DNA of 64,000 bases, taken from Brachypodium distachyon (lineage: Eukaryota; Streptophyta; Magnoliopsida; Poales; Poaceae). The stretch lies in the NCBI RefSeq assembly GCF_000005505.3, contig NC_016134.3, positions 29,339,584 through 29,403,583 of the forward strand. Reading direction: 5' to 3'. A program made the translations under genes and the position numbers. Position 1 is the first letter of the stretch, and every line of letters starts with the position of its first letter. Positions 47,500 through 60,640 of the stretch are shown here, piece after piece. A model generated the notes under the pieces. It ran no database searches and was not told the DNA's origin. It worked only from the letters and a program-made list of their open reading frames with translations.

Positions 47500-48800
47500 A
47501 CCAGAATCAGGGAAGCCCATCCATGCACCACCTTCTCTATTCCTGTTTACTTGGAGTACTGCTGTTTTCATCACATGCATTAGGATTCAGGAGCGGCTAG
47601 TTCAAGCACAAGATATGATTAATTAGAACATCCAAGAGAAAGCGCGTGGCACTTGCTTAAAAGAAAAGAACCGACAAAGAGTATCATTTGTTTCAAAGAT
47701 AAGTGAGCTTGTTAATCACATGATCAATTAAATGGTGACATGGATCGATAGACTTTAGACGATTTTACTGAGGCACGTGATTCAGTAATTAAGATCTCAT
47801 TTTGTCGGCTATGATATTAAAAGCATATCTACCAGAGATGCCAACGTGAAGTCCCTCTGGAAACAAAAAAATATTTACACCAGCTGCTGTTGGACATTTG
47901 GATCTTAAAAATATTTTTTACTAGTGCTAACAATGCTTTCGATATCAGCAGAGCGGCATTGTGGTACGTGAAGCGTGCGTGGCAGATCGAGCACGTTTTC
48001 TTAACCGACAAACGGGGCAAAATGGTGTAATTTCCTCGAAGCTTGGACAAGCAACTGTGAAATTAAACTGCTAGCCTATACCTCCAAATAGCTCCCCTAT
48101 TTTTTTTTTCTAGAATCATTTATAGAAAGGAGAAACTCCAAACAGCTCCCCTATTTTTCATAGCTAGTAGCCGACGATAGGTATATTTATATCAAAATGG
48201 TTCATCAATGACATAAGGGCATCTCCAATGGTGGTTGGTACTAAATTTGTGTTCTTCATTTTTTTTAATGTGTTTCCTTTTTCTTATTCATATTTTTTTT
48301 TGATGAACCCACATGTCATCCTCTTTTCTGTCTTGGTATCCGTATAGTACCTGTTACTTTTTCAAGTAACCACTAATTAGTTGTGGTATTTATCTCTCCT
48401 CCACATTGACCACTATCTTTTTGGTATCCGTGTAGTACCCATTGTTGAAGATGCCCTAATACATGAGACACAAGTTATACTTATACATATGAGGTACAAT
48501 TTTTTTGACTTCCTACGTTTATATTGTGTTCCCACCGGCGGTGGTGATTAGTTAAACAATAACTTAGCATATTGCAATAAACAGACGTTAGAACTCTATC
48601 TTAAACTAAATTTTATTATATCACATACAAAATCTATATATGTTGAGTTGCATACACCAACTAATTAATTTTATTTTACTTTACTAGCACATTGTAGAAG
48701 AACTGGTGCCTCCTTTAATTAGAGGTGTAGATATCGAAGGAAAGTGGAGCGAGTCGCGGTAGAGGTGGGATGAGTGGATCCAGATGTAGGAGTCGGAGGA
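47500..48800. other. Intergenic
   Basis: Promoter-distal flank of the lectin gene and AT-rich DNA. No open frame with a domain was seen. Confidence 0.45.
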
Positions 48801-48809
48801 GATGATGAT

Positions 48810-49812
48810 AACGACGGGTTGTACATGTGGGCTCACAAGCTTTTTCACAGGTCGAGTGGAAGCCAGGAGACTCCCATTTCTGGGCCGGTCTGATGAAGGT
48901 GAAGCGAGATTTTCTTCGCTTCGGATCCTTTCATATCCAAGACAGGTCTCAAGTTCGCTTTTGGGAAGACATCTGGCTAGGTACACGCCCACTTTGCGAG
49001 CAATACCCGAGTCTTTTTGGTATCATCCGGAACAAGCACGATACCATCGCCCAAGTTCTCAGTTCACCCATAGGAATGTTTATTTTCAGTTAGCTCAATG
49101 TACCACGTGTTGGTCCATAGGCAATTGTGGAAACTAAAAGTGCCTCTCAAGGTAAAAGTTTTCATGTGGTTGTTGCGACAAGGGGTCATTCTCACAAAAG
49201 ATAATTTGCAAAAATGAAATTGGCATGGAAACCCAAAGTGTGCCTTTTGTGCTCAGATGAGACGATCAAGCACTTGTTTTTTAATTGCCAGTTCGCACGT
49301 TCTGCATGGTCCACCATTCAGGTGGCTTCTAACCTTCGCCCACCAAAGCGTGTCAAATATTTTTGGCAATTGGCTAAATGGTATAGGTACAAAGTTTAGA
49401 GCTATAATTTTGGTGGGGCGACCGCTCTTTGTTGGTCGATATAGCTGTGCAGAAACGAAATTGTATTTAACAATCGACAATCCACCTCTTTTATGTAGGT
49501 TATTTACCGTTCATGGTCGTTGCTTCAACGAGAGGAAGACATTACCTATGATTACGGCCGCATGCTTGCAAGTGAAGCGGGCAGTCAGGGAGGTGTTCAC
49601 CCACAATGGGTGGCAGCATAGTTTACGTCTGCAGGCTTCTTAATTAGCTGATGTTCGGTTGTAGTTATTTATTTTGACTCTCGGCTTTGTTTGGTTTTCC
49701 TTTGGTTGTGTGCATCTTTGTTATGCAGAGGCCGGGTGCATGCGAACTCTGTTTGGTGTATCTTCTTGATGCGACATCTTAGTTCAATAAAGCTTCCATT
49801 AGGAAAAAAAAC
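48810..49812 (+). mobile_element. LINE 3' remnant (RT C-terminus and zf-RVT)
   Basis: Frame 48827-49093 reads 'DSHFWAGLMKVKRDFLRFG' then 'RFWEDIWLGTRPLCEQYPSL', typical of the region after reverse transcriptase in plant LINE ORF2. After a stop and frame changes, a zf-RVT motif follows at 49214-49399 ('CLLCSDETIKHLFFNCQFAR'). 'CAATAAAG' and an A run at 49804-49811 mark the 3' end. Several in-frame stops make the copy dead. The RNase H part was not identified. Confidence 0.75.
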
Positions 49813-50195
49813 CACGGTTGTTGAGGCGGCGCGTTTCTACGAGCTTGGACCGAGGCAGGAGCACCTGCCTGCCACCGTGGGAGGCACACAGTACATAGTT
49901 GGTGACGACACGGCGAACCGTGGCATCACACTATTGGGTCAGCCCCGGTATGTACATCCATACACCACACCACTTATATTCGTTTCTACGTGGAGTATTT
50001 ATGATCGGACTCCTATTTTCATCACGGGCGTCATGAGCGTGGATCACGGTGTAGATCAATTATCACATTCAAATGAGAGAGCATACCGTTGTATCACATT
50101 CTACCGAGAGAGCACATGCATGACGCTTCCACGAAGGTTAAAAAAACCCCGACCAAGAGCATATCATTTGTTTCAAAGCTAACAGACCTATTTAA
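49813..50195 (+). other. Unrecognised open segment between two mobile elements
   Basis: The frame reads 'VVEAARFYELGPRQEHLPAT' and 'GGTQYIVGDDTANRGITLL' over about 60 codons, then turns AT-rich. This looks like a piece of a real exon, because composition and codon use change sharply at its left border with the LINE tail. I do not recognise the family. Confidence 0.3.
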
Positions 50196-50199
50196 TAAT

Positions 50200-50374
50200 T
50201 ACTCCCTCCGTTTCATAATTCTTGTCAAAATATTACATGTATCTAGTCGCTTTTTAGGAATAGATACATCCGTAATTCTTGTCTCAAATTTGCCCAAAAA
50301 TGAATGTATCTATTCCTAAAAAGTATCTAGATACACATAATATTTTGACAAAAATTATGGAACGGAGGTAGTAG
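50200..50374. mobile_element. Stowaway MITE
   Basis: Starts 'TACTCCCTCCGTTTCATAAT' and ends 'ATTATGGAACGGAGGTAGTA', with long inverted complementarity through 'TCTTGTCAAAATATTA' and 'TAATATTTTGACAAAA'. The whole element could fold into one hairpin. It is the same family type as 28578. Confidence 0.9.
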
Positions 50375-50660
50375 TAATCACTCAGATTAGTGCTGGCATG
50401 GATGGAATTTAGAAAGTTTTACCGATGCACGTTAATTATTAAGTGTTTCAGGTTCAGCGTCATCTTTCTACAGAGATACATGTGCCCTCTGTTTTTCATA
50501 ATGATGTTTGTAGTTTTCGTTTTGCATGCCCTGGCTAGGTCAATTTTTCCTCTAACATTCAGTAAGCGTGTAGAAAAATGTACCACTGTCTAAAACACTA
50601 AATTAATTTATTCGATCTATATGGATGAGGATATATGCAATGATTTCTCAACATGTTTGA

Positions 50661-53597
50661 AGGATTAAAGGATGTCCTAAGTGAAACGTGGAATTGTCCA
50701 GATCTTGAACAGGGAAAGCATTCCTAATTTGAGCAGCAAGATTGTGGTCCACCTTCTTACTAAAAAGAATAGCAGATTTGTTCTAGTTGGGGGTCTGGCC
50801 CGAGTCGCGACAAAAGTCATCAATGATTTGTCGGACATTTTTCGCTTCCTGACAAGTTGCCTGACCACATATCAGAAGATCATCTGCATACATTAAAGAA
50901 TGAATAGGAGGGCAATGTGGGCCAAGAGAGATACCATTGAGCTGTCTACTCTGCAACGCTTCCTGTAAGGAGATGGATAATTCGTTAGCAGCAAGGACAA
51001 AGAGGTACGGTGATAAAGGACATCCTTGTCTTATTCCGCGGCTGACAGAGAATCTCCCAAAAGGTTGGCCATTAATGATAACGGAGAAGGTAGGCAACGA
51101 GATGCAGGCCATGATGAGATTAATGAAATTACCATGCAGCCCTTTACGTAGAAGCGCTCTCCGAATGAAGTGCCATTCTAGACTATCAAAAGCCTTGGCT
51201 AAATCGATCTTGAGCATGAAAGCTTTGTGATTCCAGGAAGAGAGATTGAAGGAGTGGGCTATTTCTTGAGTTACGATTAGATTATAAGTGATACGCCGAC
51301 CTAATAAAAGCTTATTGCATAGGGTCAATATGATCAGGAAGATGACATTTGACTCTGTTAGCAAGAGCCTTAGAAATGATTTTAGAAATGACATTACAGA
51401 GGTTGATAGGTCTAAAATCAGTAGTAGAAATTGGAACCATTTTCTTAGGAATTAAAGCAATATGAGTTTCATTGAGTTTATGTGGCATTATACCTGAGGT
51501 GAAAAAATTTCTTACCACCTTAACAATGTCATCTTCAATCCAATCCCAAGGTGCAAAATAGAATCCCACATTGAAGCCATCAGGTCCTGGGGAAGCATTC
51601 TTTTTCATGGATTTAAGAATCTGCAAAATTTCATCTTTATCTGGAATGGAATAGGTATACTCATCAGGGAGCTCCTCATCTGCTTCATGCTCCGATAGTC
51701 TATCATGTTCATTGTTAGAGGAGGAAAACAATTCAATTCCAAACTTAATGGTTTCAAGGCCAATCGTCTCTCCCATGCTGGTAGACTCACGCTCATTAAT
51801 TCGGTTTTTTCCTCCATTCCTGTCCACTATATGTCCAATTTCCTTTTTTCCAGAAAATTCTTAGCAAAGCTCACTGCTATCATAAGGAATTTCTGGTGGA
51901 CTGATGTCACGGATAGAGATTCAACCAAACCCCTTTGTCTTAAAGCTTGGGATGACATTTGCAAACTCAAGAAGATGGGTGGGCTTGGAACCAGAAGCAT
52001 CCATGCCATGAATAAAAGTCTTTTAGTCTCTTCAACCTAGAGGATCGTCAATGAGCCCAACAGCCATCTCTCGCTAATCCTTAAAGCCAAATATTTTCCA
52101 ACAAACTCCTTTTGGAAGCCTAATTGTAACACTCCCAAATCTTCTTTCTGGGCTTCCATTTCCAAGATTAAACACATGCTTTATGACTCCTGTTTTTACC
52201 AAATCAGAGATGGTAATAGCTCCATTTGGAGTTCCCCCTGGTTCCCTTACTGGAAAAACATACATGATTACCTTAGAATCCAGAACAAGCCTTTTTCTTA
52301 CCCGGCTGTAGTTAAAGATCTTTGGCTTGATAATTGTAAAGTCTGGAATGCTAACTTGGTTTTGTAGCTCTTTGATCAACCGGCGGCGGATGAAATTCTC
52401 AGAACTGCCATTTTACCAGGAGATGGAGAAGATATCCTTTGCTGGAAACACAATGCTTCTGGGATTTGCACTACTAAAGAGGCTTATAAATTTTGTGCTC
52501 AAAGTCTTCAATCCTCTACTTCTCCTACCACTGATTCTCAACAGGTATCTTCTGCCATGATGGAAATTTGGAAAAGCAAAACCATTCTTCCTAGAATAAA
52601 GATATTTGCTTGGCGTCTCCTTCAAAAAGCCCTTCCCACAGGTAAAAGAGCAGGTAAATTTCTAAGAACATCTCAAAAAACTGCATCAGGTGTGGAGTGA
52701 TTGAGGATGAAGTTCGTATTTTCTTTCTTTGCCCTTTTGTCAAGGCTGCTTGGTTTGCTTCCCCCTGCTATGCAACACAACTCTATCATCAATATTCTTG
52801 CTTCTATTTCTCATTCAAGTCATCCAAATGCTTCCATTCAAAACATCTTCACCTTCATCTGGTGCATTTGGAAGTCCAGGAACTCTCACCTCTTTAGCAG
52901 GAAGGTCACCTCCCCTTTACAGATTGCTTCAAATGTGAATAACTTGTTTGCAGGGTTGGAGCTGGAGTCTACTGCGGATTTGAACAAAAAAACAGGATCT
53001 TCCACACTCTTACTCCACCCCCATTTCTACTTCACAAATTTCTCATTTGCAGGGCTTTAACGTCTACTCTGATGCAGCTTGGAAGTTGCCTGGTGATGGC
53101 AATGATGCTTCAATTGCAGGTCTTGGTGTCTTCATCGAATCGCTGGGCCCAAACAACAGATGGATAGCCAAGATTCAAGCTACTTCTTCCCCAGTCTCTT
53201 CAGCTCTGCAGGCTGAAGTTCTAGGTGGTCTCCTTGCTGAAGCAAAGCAGATCACAGATAATCAAATCCTGATGGTTGCCTGTCAGCTGAAGGATGTGAA
53301 CAACCACCCTGGTCACTGGTCAATAAGAGCTTATCTATCACAGATCATTGATATCCATTCTAGGTTGAATAACAGGATGATTTTCACTCCAAGAGACAAC
53401 AATACTTTAGCCCATCAATTAGCTAAGGATGCTAAGAAAAGGGGTAACAACAGCCCTATCATCTCTTGTACCAATGATTTTCAGAGGACTGTGGGTTGTC
53501 CTTTTAGACAACGGTGTAACTCCCAAAGTTCTGTTTTATACAGGCTTCGCCATGTACTATGTTGTTAATGAATAAATTCCCTTTCTTAAAAAAAAAA
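50661..53597. mobile_element. LINE with inverted 5' segment (twin-priming structure)
   Basis: Bases ~50661-51725 encode the reverse transcriptase core on the minus strand: 'SPGPDGFNVGF', 'ALIPKK', 'DFRPINLCNVISKIISKAL', 'KIDLAKAFDSLEWHFIRRAL', 'GIRQGCPLSPYLF' and 'YADDLL' (catalytic DD). Bases ~51730-53597 carry on with the next part of the protein on the plus strand: 'KLNGFKANRLSHAGRLTLIN', '[12 protein letters not shown]' (zf-RVT) and 'VYSDAAWKLPGDGNDASIAG' (RNase H). A poly-A (53588-53598) closes it. A 10-bp direct repeat ACATGTTTGA flanks both ends (50651-50660 and 53598-53607). Several stops break the frames. The element is 5' truncated, with no endonuclease. Confidence 0.9.
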
Positions 53598-53607
53598 ACA
53601 TGTTTGA

Positions 53608-56170
53608 TTGTTAGACGTCGGTCATTATTGAACCCTCACACGCGGAAAATGTATAGGCCCCCGGCCTCCGACCCAGCATCTCCATTGGGCCTCCGACCCA
53701 GCAACAGGGCCCCCGAGGCTGTTCTAAGAAAAAAAAAAGCAGAAACAAAAAACAGGGCCCATCGATGTGGCTGTCCACCGAAAAGGTACAATGCTTGGTT
53801 TTGGACGCGAAAGAGGGTGTGGGCTGTCCATCGAAAGCATATCACCGTTGGGCCTCCAACCTGGCTGGACGCACACCTACACCAACAGGGCCAAGGCCCT
53901 AGGGGCATATTCGCTCATATTTCACCCTTAAATGAAATATGAAGCAACAAAAAAGCAAAAAAAAAAAAAAAGCCCAAGGGCCATCGGAGCGGAATCCATG
54001 GCGGCCGCCGCCTGCTGCTCATCGCCGTGCAGTCCGCCGGCGGGATCCTGACGACGGCGAGAAGATTGGAACGGCCAGCCGGGCCCCGCGGCGCGGAGGA
54101 GGGAGGGAGTTCGCTCCAGTCGCGCCGCCCGCGAAGAAAGGCCACACTCCTACCCTGCGGAGCCCGGTGCCTCGATCCCAGGGGCGGCGGAGGGCGTCCT
54201 CGTCTCCCATGAGCTGAAGCCGCCGGCGTCTTGCTTCAATGGATCTCGGAGGTATGCAATCTCGCTAGATTATGCCCCTACAGTCCTACACATAGCACAC
54301 GGCGGTTCTCTTCTCTAATTTATTTTTGCATACAAAATCCCGGCCCAAATTCAACATGGTCGTATAAGGGAAGAACAGTTGCTGTCCATGAATCCATGAT
54401 CCTACCAATGTAGTAGAACTATACGTACTAATAAAACCATGGAAATAGATAATGCCTGGTTTCTCTTCTCATCTGAATCAAACATCTAAATTGTGGACTG
54501 TCTGAGCTTAATTAGTAATTACCGCCTTTCCATAAAAAAGGAGCTTATTACCACCTTCAGAGAATGCAGGCATGGTTAGGAGTTGAGACCACTTGACTTG
54601 ACCGATCCATGGAGCTTGGATGGACCACCTTGGCTGATCCATATGTCTACTTGTTCCAGCTTGCAATTTCAGCAGCATAATGTACATGTCAGCTAATTTG
54701 CCGTTAACTTCAAACCTGCTGCCATCAAATAGCAGCAAGCTGCAGGGAAGAAAATATGGCAAACTTAATCACAATACAAGCTATCCCAAAAGTGTAGTGC
54801 GAAATACACTATAACTAATAAAAGACGGCAATAGGAAGCTCTAACAACAACGAATTAAGGGGAGTTTTGTTTGCCCAGATCCTTTGCAAACCGCAAATTC
54901 TTCACTAGTTCACTCCTTGCGATTTCAGTTTTGTTTGCCCAGATCCTCTGGACGTCCTTCTATTAAATTAATTTGCCGTTTCTCATTCTGGAAAATAACC
55001 CTAACAGCATACTACATTTACATGGTAAATTACATACAGTCATACAGAATTGCGGATACATGAATCAACAAGTAGCATGCACTCACCATGTATAATATTT
55101 GGATCATGCTAATTCCTGAAGCTGCTTGGGTGGTTCTTTGCTTCACTATCCTTTTGGTTTTGATTCGCTGTATCTGTCTGAGCATTCCTCTGCTCCCTTT
55201 CGCCTTTCGGCCCTATAATTGCTTGTCCTGCACTCATGAGGACTCATTTACGTCCTTATTAGGTTACTCCTGCATAGGTTGAACATTGCTGGTTTTTCTA
55301 TTATTCTGCTGAGTTGCTTCAGTATTGCCTTCAGGTGCTTCATCCTTGTCCCACAGTCTGCTCTTCTGGATACCACAGTGCCAAAGGAATGCCCAGATGA
55401 GGACTATGGATTCACCTCTTGCTTATCAAGGTTGTTCTTGTGATCTGCTGCATTCCACCTGGAGGCGATGTGCACAAGTAAGTCAGCCCAGACTCCAGCT
55501 ATAATCTACCAACGGCTTTCTTCATTCTCGTATTTGATGAGATCCTTGACTAGAGTAGCACCTTGCTCAATTATGCTCATACTAAGCCTCCATCCACACT
55601 GTGGCTTCCATGAGTTTGTTATATCTATATTGAATCAAGTTACAATCTGTGAGTCGTCGGCGAGCATGTCCCACGGTTTCCGAAAGATAACCTCGGGTAC
55701 AACAAAACCATCTGGAAATATTCCAGGCTGAAAAATCTGGAAACAGCACGGAGCACAGTATTGTGGCTGTTGGAGAAGATTTAGTTTTCAGCCATCTGGT
55801 TTGGATATAAACTGCTTTCACGATATGCCAACGATTTTTGTTGCGCTTGTCGTCGGCTCATGCCTTGGAATTTGCAACCATCCTGGAAATCCTGGCCATG
55901 TAGAGTTAAGCTACGGTTAGGATTCAAAACGGCACCAGCGTGCCCTTATACATAGATACAAAGGCAGACGATTTTCTTCCATATTATTTGATATTTCTTA
56001 TAAGTCGTCTAAAATTAAGCATAAGGTGTAACTTCGGGGACATCTGATAAAACCCATATGCTGCATATAATTCGATGAAGACATGTACATATATATCCAA
56101 GAAGTTGAAACAAAACGAGAAAAACAGCCATGAATAAATCACACATGCCCACGTGCACGGGATGCATGAT
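53608..56170. other. Intergenic with a duplicated segment
   Basis: A GC-rich patch at 53990-54245 looks like a leader or captured exon: a short frame from ATG 53998 stops after 15 codons. The segment 54370-54925 is repeated at 62080-62545 (listed separately). No domain was recognised in the remaining open frames, including those near 55100 and 55600. Confidence 0.4.
54370..54925. repeat. Dispersed duplicate, copy A (pair with 62080-62545)
   Basis: Shared blocks with copy B include 'CATGAATCCATGATCCTACC', 'ATTGTGGACTGTCTGAGCTT', 'AGAGAATGCAG' and 'GATCCTTTGCAAACCGCAA'. One minus-strand frame (54508-54762) is open in copy A and partly absent in B. I do not recognise its product. The two copies flank the DUF4220/DUF594 region. 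Confidence 0.7.
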
Positions 56171-56179
56171 GTCTGTGGA

Positions 56180-56910
56180 TCAGGCTGCAATGAGGTCAAC
56201 AAGGTCTAGCAGCTGCTGGCCATGGTCGGTATCTGCACCGAGGAAGCCAGCATGCGACAGCCGAGAGCAGAGCCCAGAGGTGCGTCGTCAGCTCTCCCTG
56301 CCCTTGGAGGTGTATCTGATGATTGGCTGCTCTCGTGGACGCCGACAGGTGCAGGAGAAACCCTGCCCAAAACTTACCCAGGCTCCCTGTCGACAGCACC
56401 ATATGTGGACATGAGCTCCATCGACAGCTTCGCGCCGATCTTGACAATGGACAGGCCCTTCTGCTGGTCAGGCGCCCACACCGTCGCAACTAGCGTGTCA
56501 TGGACCTTCCCCATCGTGCGGCAACCCCTCAAATCATAGTAGACCTCTTCACGGCGTCGAACACCTTATTGGCCACGAGGCATTGTCTGGCACCAGCGCC
56601 TCCGTGTCCAGGTAGGCGCAATAGTTGGACAGGCTCACCACGCGCCTCAAGGCCCCGAAGAAGGGTGGAGGGCAGGCTCAACGTGTACAAATCACCTGGG
56701 GATCCTGTGGCTTCCCCCCAGCAGCAGCAGCAGCATCAGCTTGATATGTCAGAGGCTGGTGGCGACATGCCATACCCAGAACCTTGTGGGGTCACCGGCC
56801 TTGAGCGCGTGGTGGATAGCGCTGATTTTGGACTGCAATAATCTCTTTTCGGCGAAGGCCTTCCAATGGTGAGACATGAGTAATTTGTTTCTCTTTTCCT
56901 GATCCCAGAA
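56180..56910 (-). pseudogene. DUF594 C-terminal fragment, decayed tandem copy
   Basis: The minus strand carries pieces matching the DUF594 exon at 57205-58036: 'RNKLLMSHHWKAFAEKRLLQ', 'SKISAIHHALKAGD', 'VPDNA', 'HLQGQGELTTHLWALL' and an ending close to 'LVDLIAA'. They lie in different frames with several stops. No DUF4220 part is present. It is an older, partial duplicate of the neighbouring gene. Confidence 0.8.
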
Positions 56911-57204
56911 CACAGCAAAGAACGACAGAAACAACAGGCGAACACAAGAGGGATTTTGCGACACCTTAACTTGCGCCTTTTCTGACATTTCTTTTTTATT
57001 CAATCGCGGAACTCAGCAAAAGCTTGCTGGCCCGACATGTCCGCCATGACCCAACATACACGCCCTCTAGGGCGACCAGATCAAATAACCATATATATCA
57101 GCTAGCGTGATCATAACTTTCAGGTTTACAAAACTGACGTGAGACGAAACATAAATAACGTGGTTTGAGATACCACACAACAAGGCTTAACATTAACCGT
57201 GTAC

Positions 57205-59658
57205 TCAGGCATTCAGGTCATCTGTGTCAAGCATCTGATGACCATGGGTGGTGTCACCAAGGAAGCCGGCGTGCGACAGCAAAGCCCAGAGGAACGTGGT
57301 GAGCTCTCCCTGCCCTTGGAGGTGAACCTGATGCTTAGCTGCCGTGGTGTTTGCCGACAGGTTAAGGAGATATCCCGCCCAGAACCTGCCCAGGCGCTCC
57401 CATAGGTCCTCCCCGTCGACGGCGTATGTTGACATGAGCTCCATTGACAGCTCCGTGCCGATCTTGACGATTGACGGGCCATTTTGCTGGTGATCAGGTG
57501 CCGACATCTCCGCAACCAGTGCGTTGTGGACCTCCCCCAGCGTGCTGCACTTGCTCAAAGTGTAGGCAGCCTCTTCACATACTGCGTTGAACACCTTGTT
57601 GGTGACAATGCCATTGTCCGGCACCAGGGCCTTGGTGGCCAGGTAGGCACAGTAGTTGGACAGGTTCACAGCCGTGGAATAATGCTCCGGCAGGCCTGCC
57701 ATTGGGCATAGGCTGTACAAGTCGACTCCGGCAGATTCCCTGGCTTTCATCTTCAGCAGCAGCTTTATCTGGCAGAGGTTGGTGGCGACATGCCAGACCA
57801 GAATTCTTTGGGTCTCGCCGGAGTCGAGGGCACAGTAGATATCGCTGATTTTGGATTGCAGCTGTCTGTTGTTGCCCAAGGCCTTTCGGTGTTGAGACAT
57901 GAGTAATCTGTTTCTCCTTTTCTGAGCCAAAGCCGATGATGGTTTCTTCTTCGCATCTTCAGCAGACGCTTCGCTCACGACTTGGTTGAGTGACTCAAAT
58001 ATCACCCTCTGTACGTTAATCCCCAGCTTGACTGATCTGGCAAGGCAAAACGATATTTATTCATCTTGAAAGATGAGACTTCTATATATATTATAAATGG
58101 AATCTATATATTCCAAAGTACACATAGCATCTGGCCTGGCATTTTTGGAACTTACTAGCTAGGCAGTGTTAAATCAAGAAGGAAGGAAGGTGTTGTTTGC
58201 ATGAGTATATACCTGGAGCGAAGTCGTCTATTTCGGGTGGTTTTAGCTCGAGCGGCCATCAATAGGTTGTGCTGTCGTATGTTTTGATGCCACCGGCCCC
58301 TTCTGACGAGGCAGAACATGATCCTGGCCACCTTCTCCATCACAAAGCGATGGAGCATCGGGGTCCACCCTGTCGGACTCTGTGGCAGCCGGATGTAGTG
58401 GCAGATGATCACCACCTTGGTCCACTGAGACAGCACGTAGACACCCATCTCCCACAGCTCCCTGCAGACCATGATCAAGATGATGAAGCGCGTGACGGAG
58501 CCACCGTGGGTAATCCTCGCCAGGTAGCCGCCTTTGGTGACGGCAATGGTTGCTGTGGGCAGGCCACGGACAGCATACGCCAGGTAGGACGCTGCACCGG
58601 TCATGAGCAGAGACAGCATCAGCCTCAGCGTAGGGAAGCCGTCAGCGAAGACGACCGGGTGCTTGCTGTAGGACAAGTCCTGGAACAAAGACGGCTCGAC
58701 CTCCGTGACGCGGAACACCCTCGTAGCCGTGGTTTTCCGGTTGCTCGTCGATAAGGTGGGCGACGAGCTTCCTTGAGGCCGGGTGATTGGCCTCCGGTAT
58801 GGGGAAGTCGAAGAAGCGGTGGCGGAGAAGCTTGTAGAGTGCGAAGGAGAGGCACATGTCCTTGAACCGGCTGTCGCGGTCGGCGCCCCTGCCCAGCAAC
58901 TTGTCTTGGGCGTCGTCACTGCATTTCCATACCCTGGCCACCGTGATGAGGTCCTCTTTGTGTGTCTTGTCCAGATGAAACATGAACCTGGGCCTCTGGA
59001 TCATCTTCACCTGCCATTCTTCCCCAAGGACTAAGTAATCATACCAGGCCATGAATGTGGTCTCCGCCTCGGTGATGGCGCTGGTGTCGTCCTTCTGCTG
59101 CCTGGACGCCATGTAGTTGCTGACGAGCTTCATGTTGTCGACGCAGGCGCCGGATGCCTTGTTGGAGAAGTAGAACCAGATGACCCGCAACGCGTGAATG
59201 GTCCAGATGATCCAGAGAGGCGCCTTGAGGTACCTGGCTGTTCTTGCCCGGAGCTGGTTGGTGGACCACAGGGAGTTGAGCAGGTCCAGCGTGGACAGCT
59301 GCCGGGGCTTTTACGGCCGCCTGATTCGGGCGCTGTCCTGCATGGTGACAATTAGGATGGCCCATACCTGGAAGAGGTCGTTGGTGACGGACCCTCTCTC
59401 GGCGGAAAACGGCTGCATCAGGCCGAGGCTGTAGGACACAAAGTAGTGGCTGAGTATCATGATGATCTGGACGCCGAGCTTGACGTTCTGGGACGAGACT
59501 GTGAACCGTGGCCCAATGGCGCCCACGGCGAACTTGAGCAGCAGCACCACCACCGACGACACCACCCAGAACTGCACGCTTGCTGCACGGGTCGACGGGT
59601 CATGCTGGAACAGTGATCGCACCGTCTCGGGGATGGATGACAGAAACTCCGACGCCAT
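57205..59658 (-). pseudogene. DUF4220/DUF594 membrane protein gene with two lesions
   Basis: Two exons: 59658-58213 (ATG at 59658) and 58036-57205. The first encodes a multi-pass DUF4220 domain, starting 'MASEFLSSIPETVRSLF' with hydrophobic segments such as 'FWVVSSVVVLLLKFAVGAIG' and later 'LRLMLSLLMTGAASYLAYAV'. The second encodes the DUF594 end: 'NLSNYCAYLATKALVPDN' and 'QGQGELTTFLWALLSHAGFL'. TAA at 59311-59313 interrupts after 'SARIRRP'. A one-base insertion-type frameshift lies at about 58710-58740, where 'ENHGYEG' must pass into 'VFRVTEVEPSLFQDLSY'. The total exon length is one base over a multiple of three, which agrees. The family is expanded in grasses and has no established function. 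Confidence 0.85.
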
Positions 59659-59659
59659 C

Positions 59660-60640
59660 TTGCTGGCCGGCCCCAGGTGGCAACGCCCTCCTCGGTACTA
59701 CGTACCCAGCTAGCTCTACTAGCTCTGGCCCGTCAAGGCTCTATCCGCCTCCGTTTCGAGATGTGCGGCAAGTAGGCGGTCAGTAGCTGCTAATACAGGT
59801 ATTTCTCTTTTTTTAAAGAAGGAGCAAGCTCCAGATTTCATTAAGGAAATCACACAAGGTTCAAGGTTGCTCCTAATACAGTTTACTAGTACTATTTTCT
59901 TCGTTATGGACCACAACGACAGGTGCCTGGCGCTTAGATGTAGACCAACCTTGTGCATATGCTAGGAGATATCGAGTGTGAAACTAATGTACTATATATT
60001 TCACAATGTGTCATACTCATTACACGCAACAACTGGGGCTTTTCTGCTTTCCTTCGGCCTATTCAGCCCCAAAGCCACCGGCAAGCCACCGGCTGTTAGG
60101 GCGAGTTGGCGTGGGCAGTCTTCTTCTTTTCAGCTTAGTAAAACATCGAAGCCCCCAAGCTCTCAATTGTTCGTGCGAGTTGGCGAACTTGGGCGGATAG
60201 TTTTCTTGTTCTCTCATTTTAAGAAAATTTACATCAAAGCCTCCAAGCCCTCGATTGTTTAGGCGAGTTGAATAACTCGGACGGGAAGTTTGTGATGGTT
60301 CTATAGACTTGTCTATTAAAAAGGTTAGAGTAACATGTCAGAAAATTGAAAAACCCCAACGGAAGCATATGGTGAATAACTTTCCTAAAGATAACCCAAG
60401 AGCCTGATATCTTACACAAACTCGAGGTGCGGAGAGTCGTGGAACTTGCAATTAGAAAGCCCTGAGCTTATATGAGCGGGGAAGGGCAGAGATGCGGGCT
60501 CGTTTCATGAGTGGGAACAATGTGGGGAATAGACCACACTGGACCTGGTAGACTTTATTCATGATATAAAAAAGAGGCTATACCGATATGATCCACGTTT
60601 TTGTATAAGTCAGGGATCTCTTCGTCGTCACACGCAAATC
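59660..60640. other. Intergenic
   Basis: Upstream flank of the DUF4220 gene. The region contains a duplicated theme in 59990-60260 ('GGCGAGTTG', 'CAAGC.CTC.ATTG') but no supported gene or clear element ends. Confidence 0.4.

Noticed and set aside
53998..54217. GC-rich short frames after ATG at 53998
   Set aside because: The ATG frame stops after 15 codons and the others are compositional; at most a captured leader fragment.
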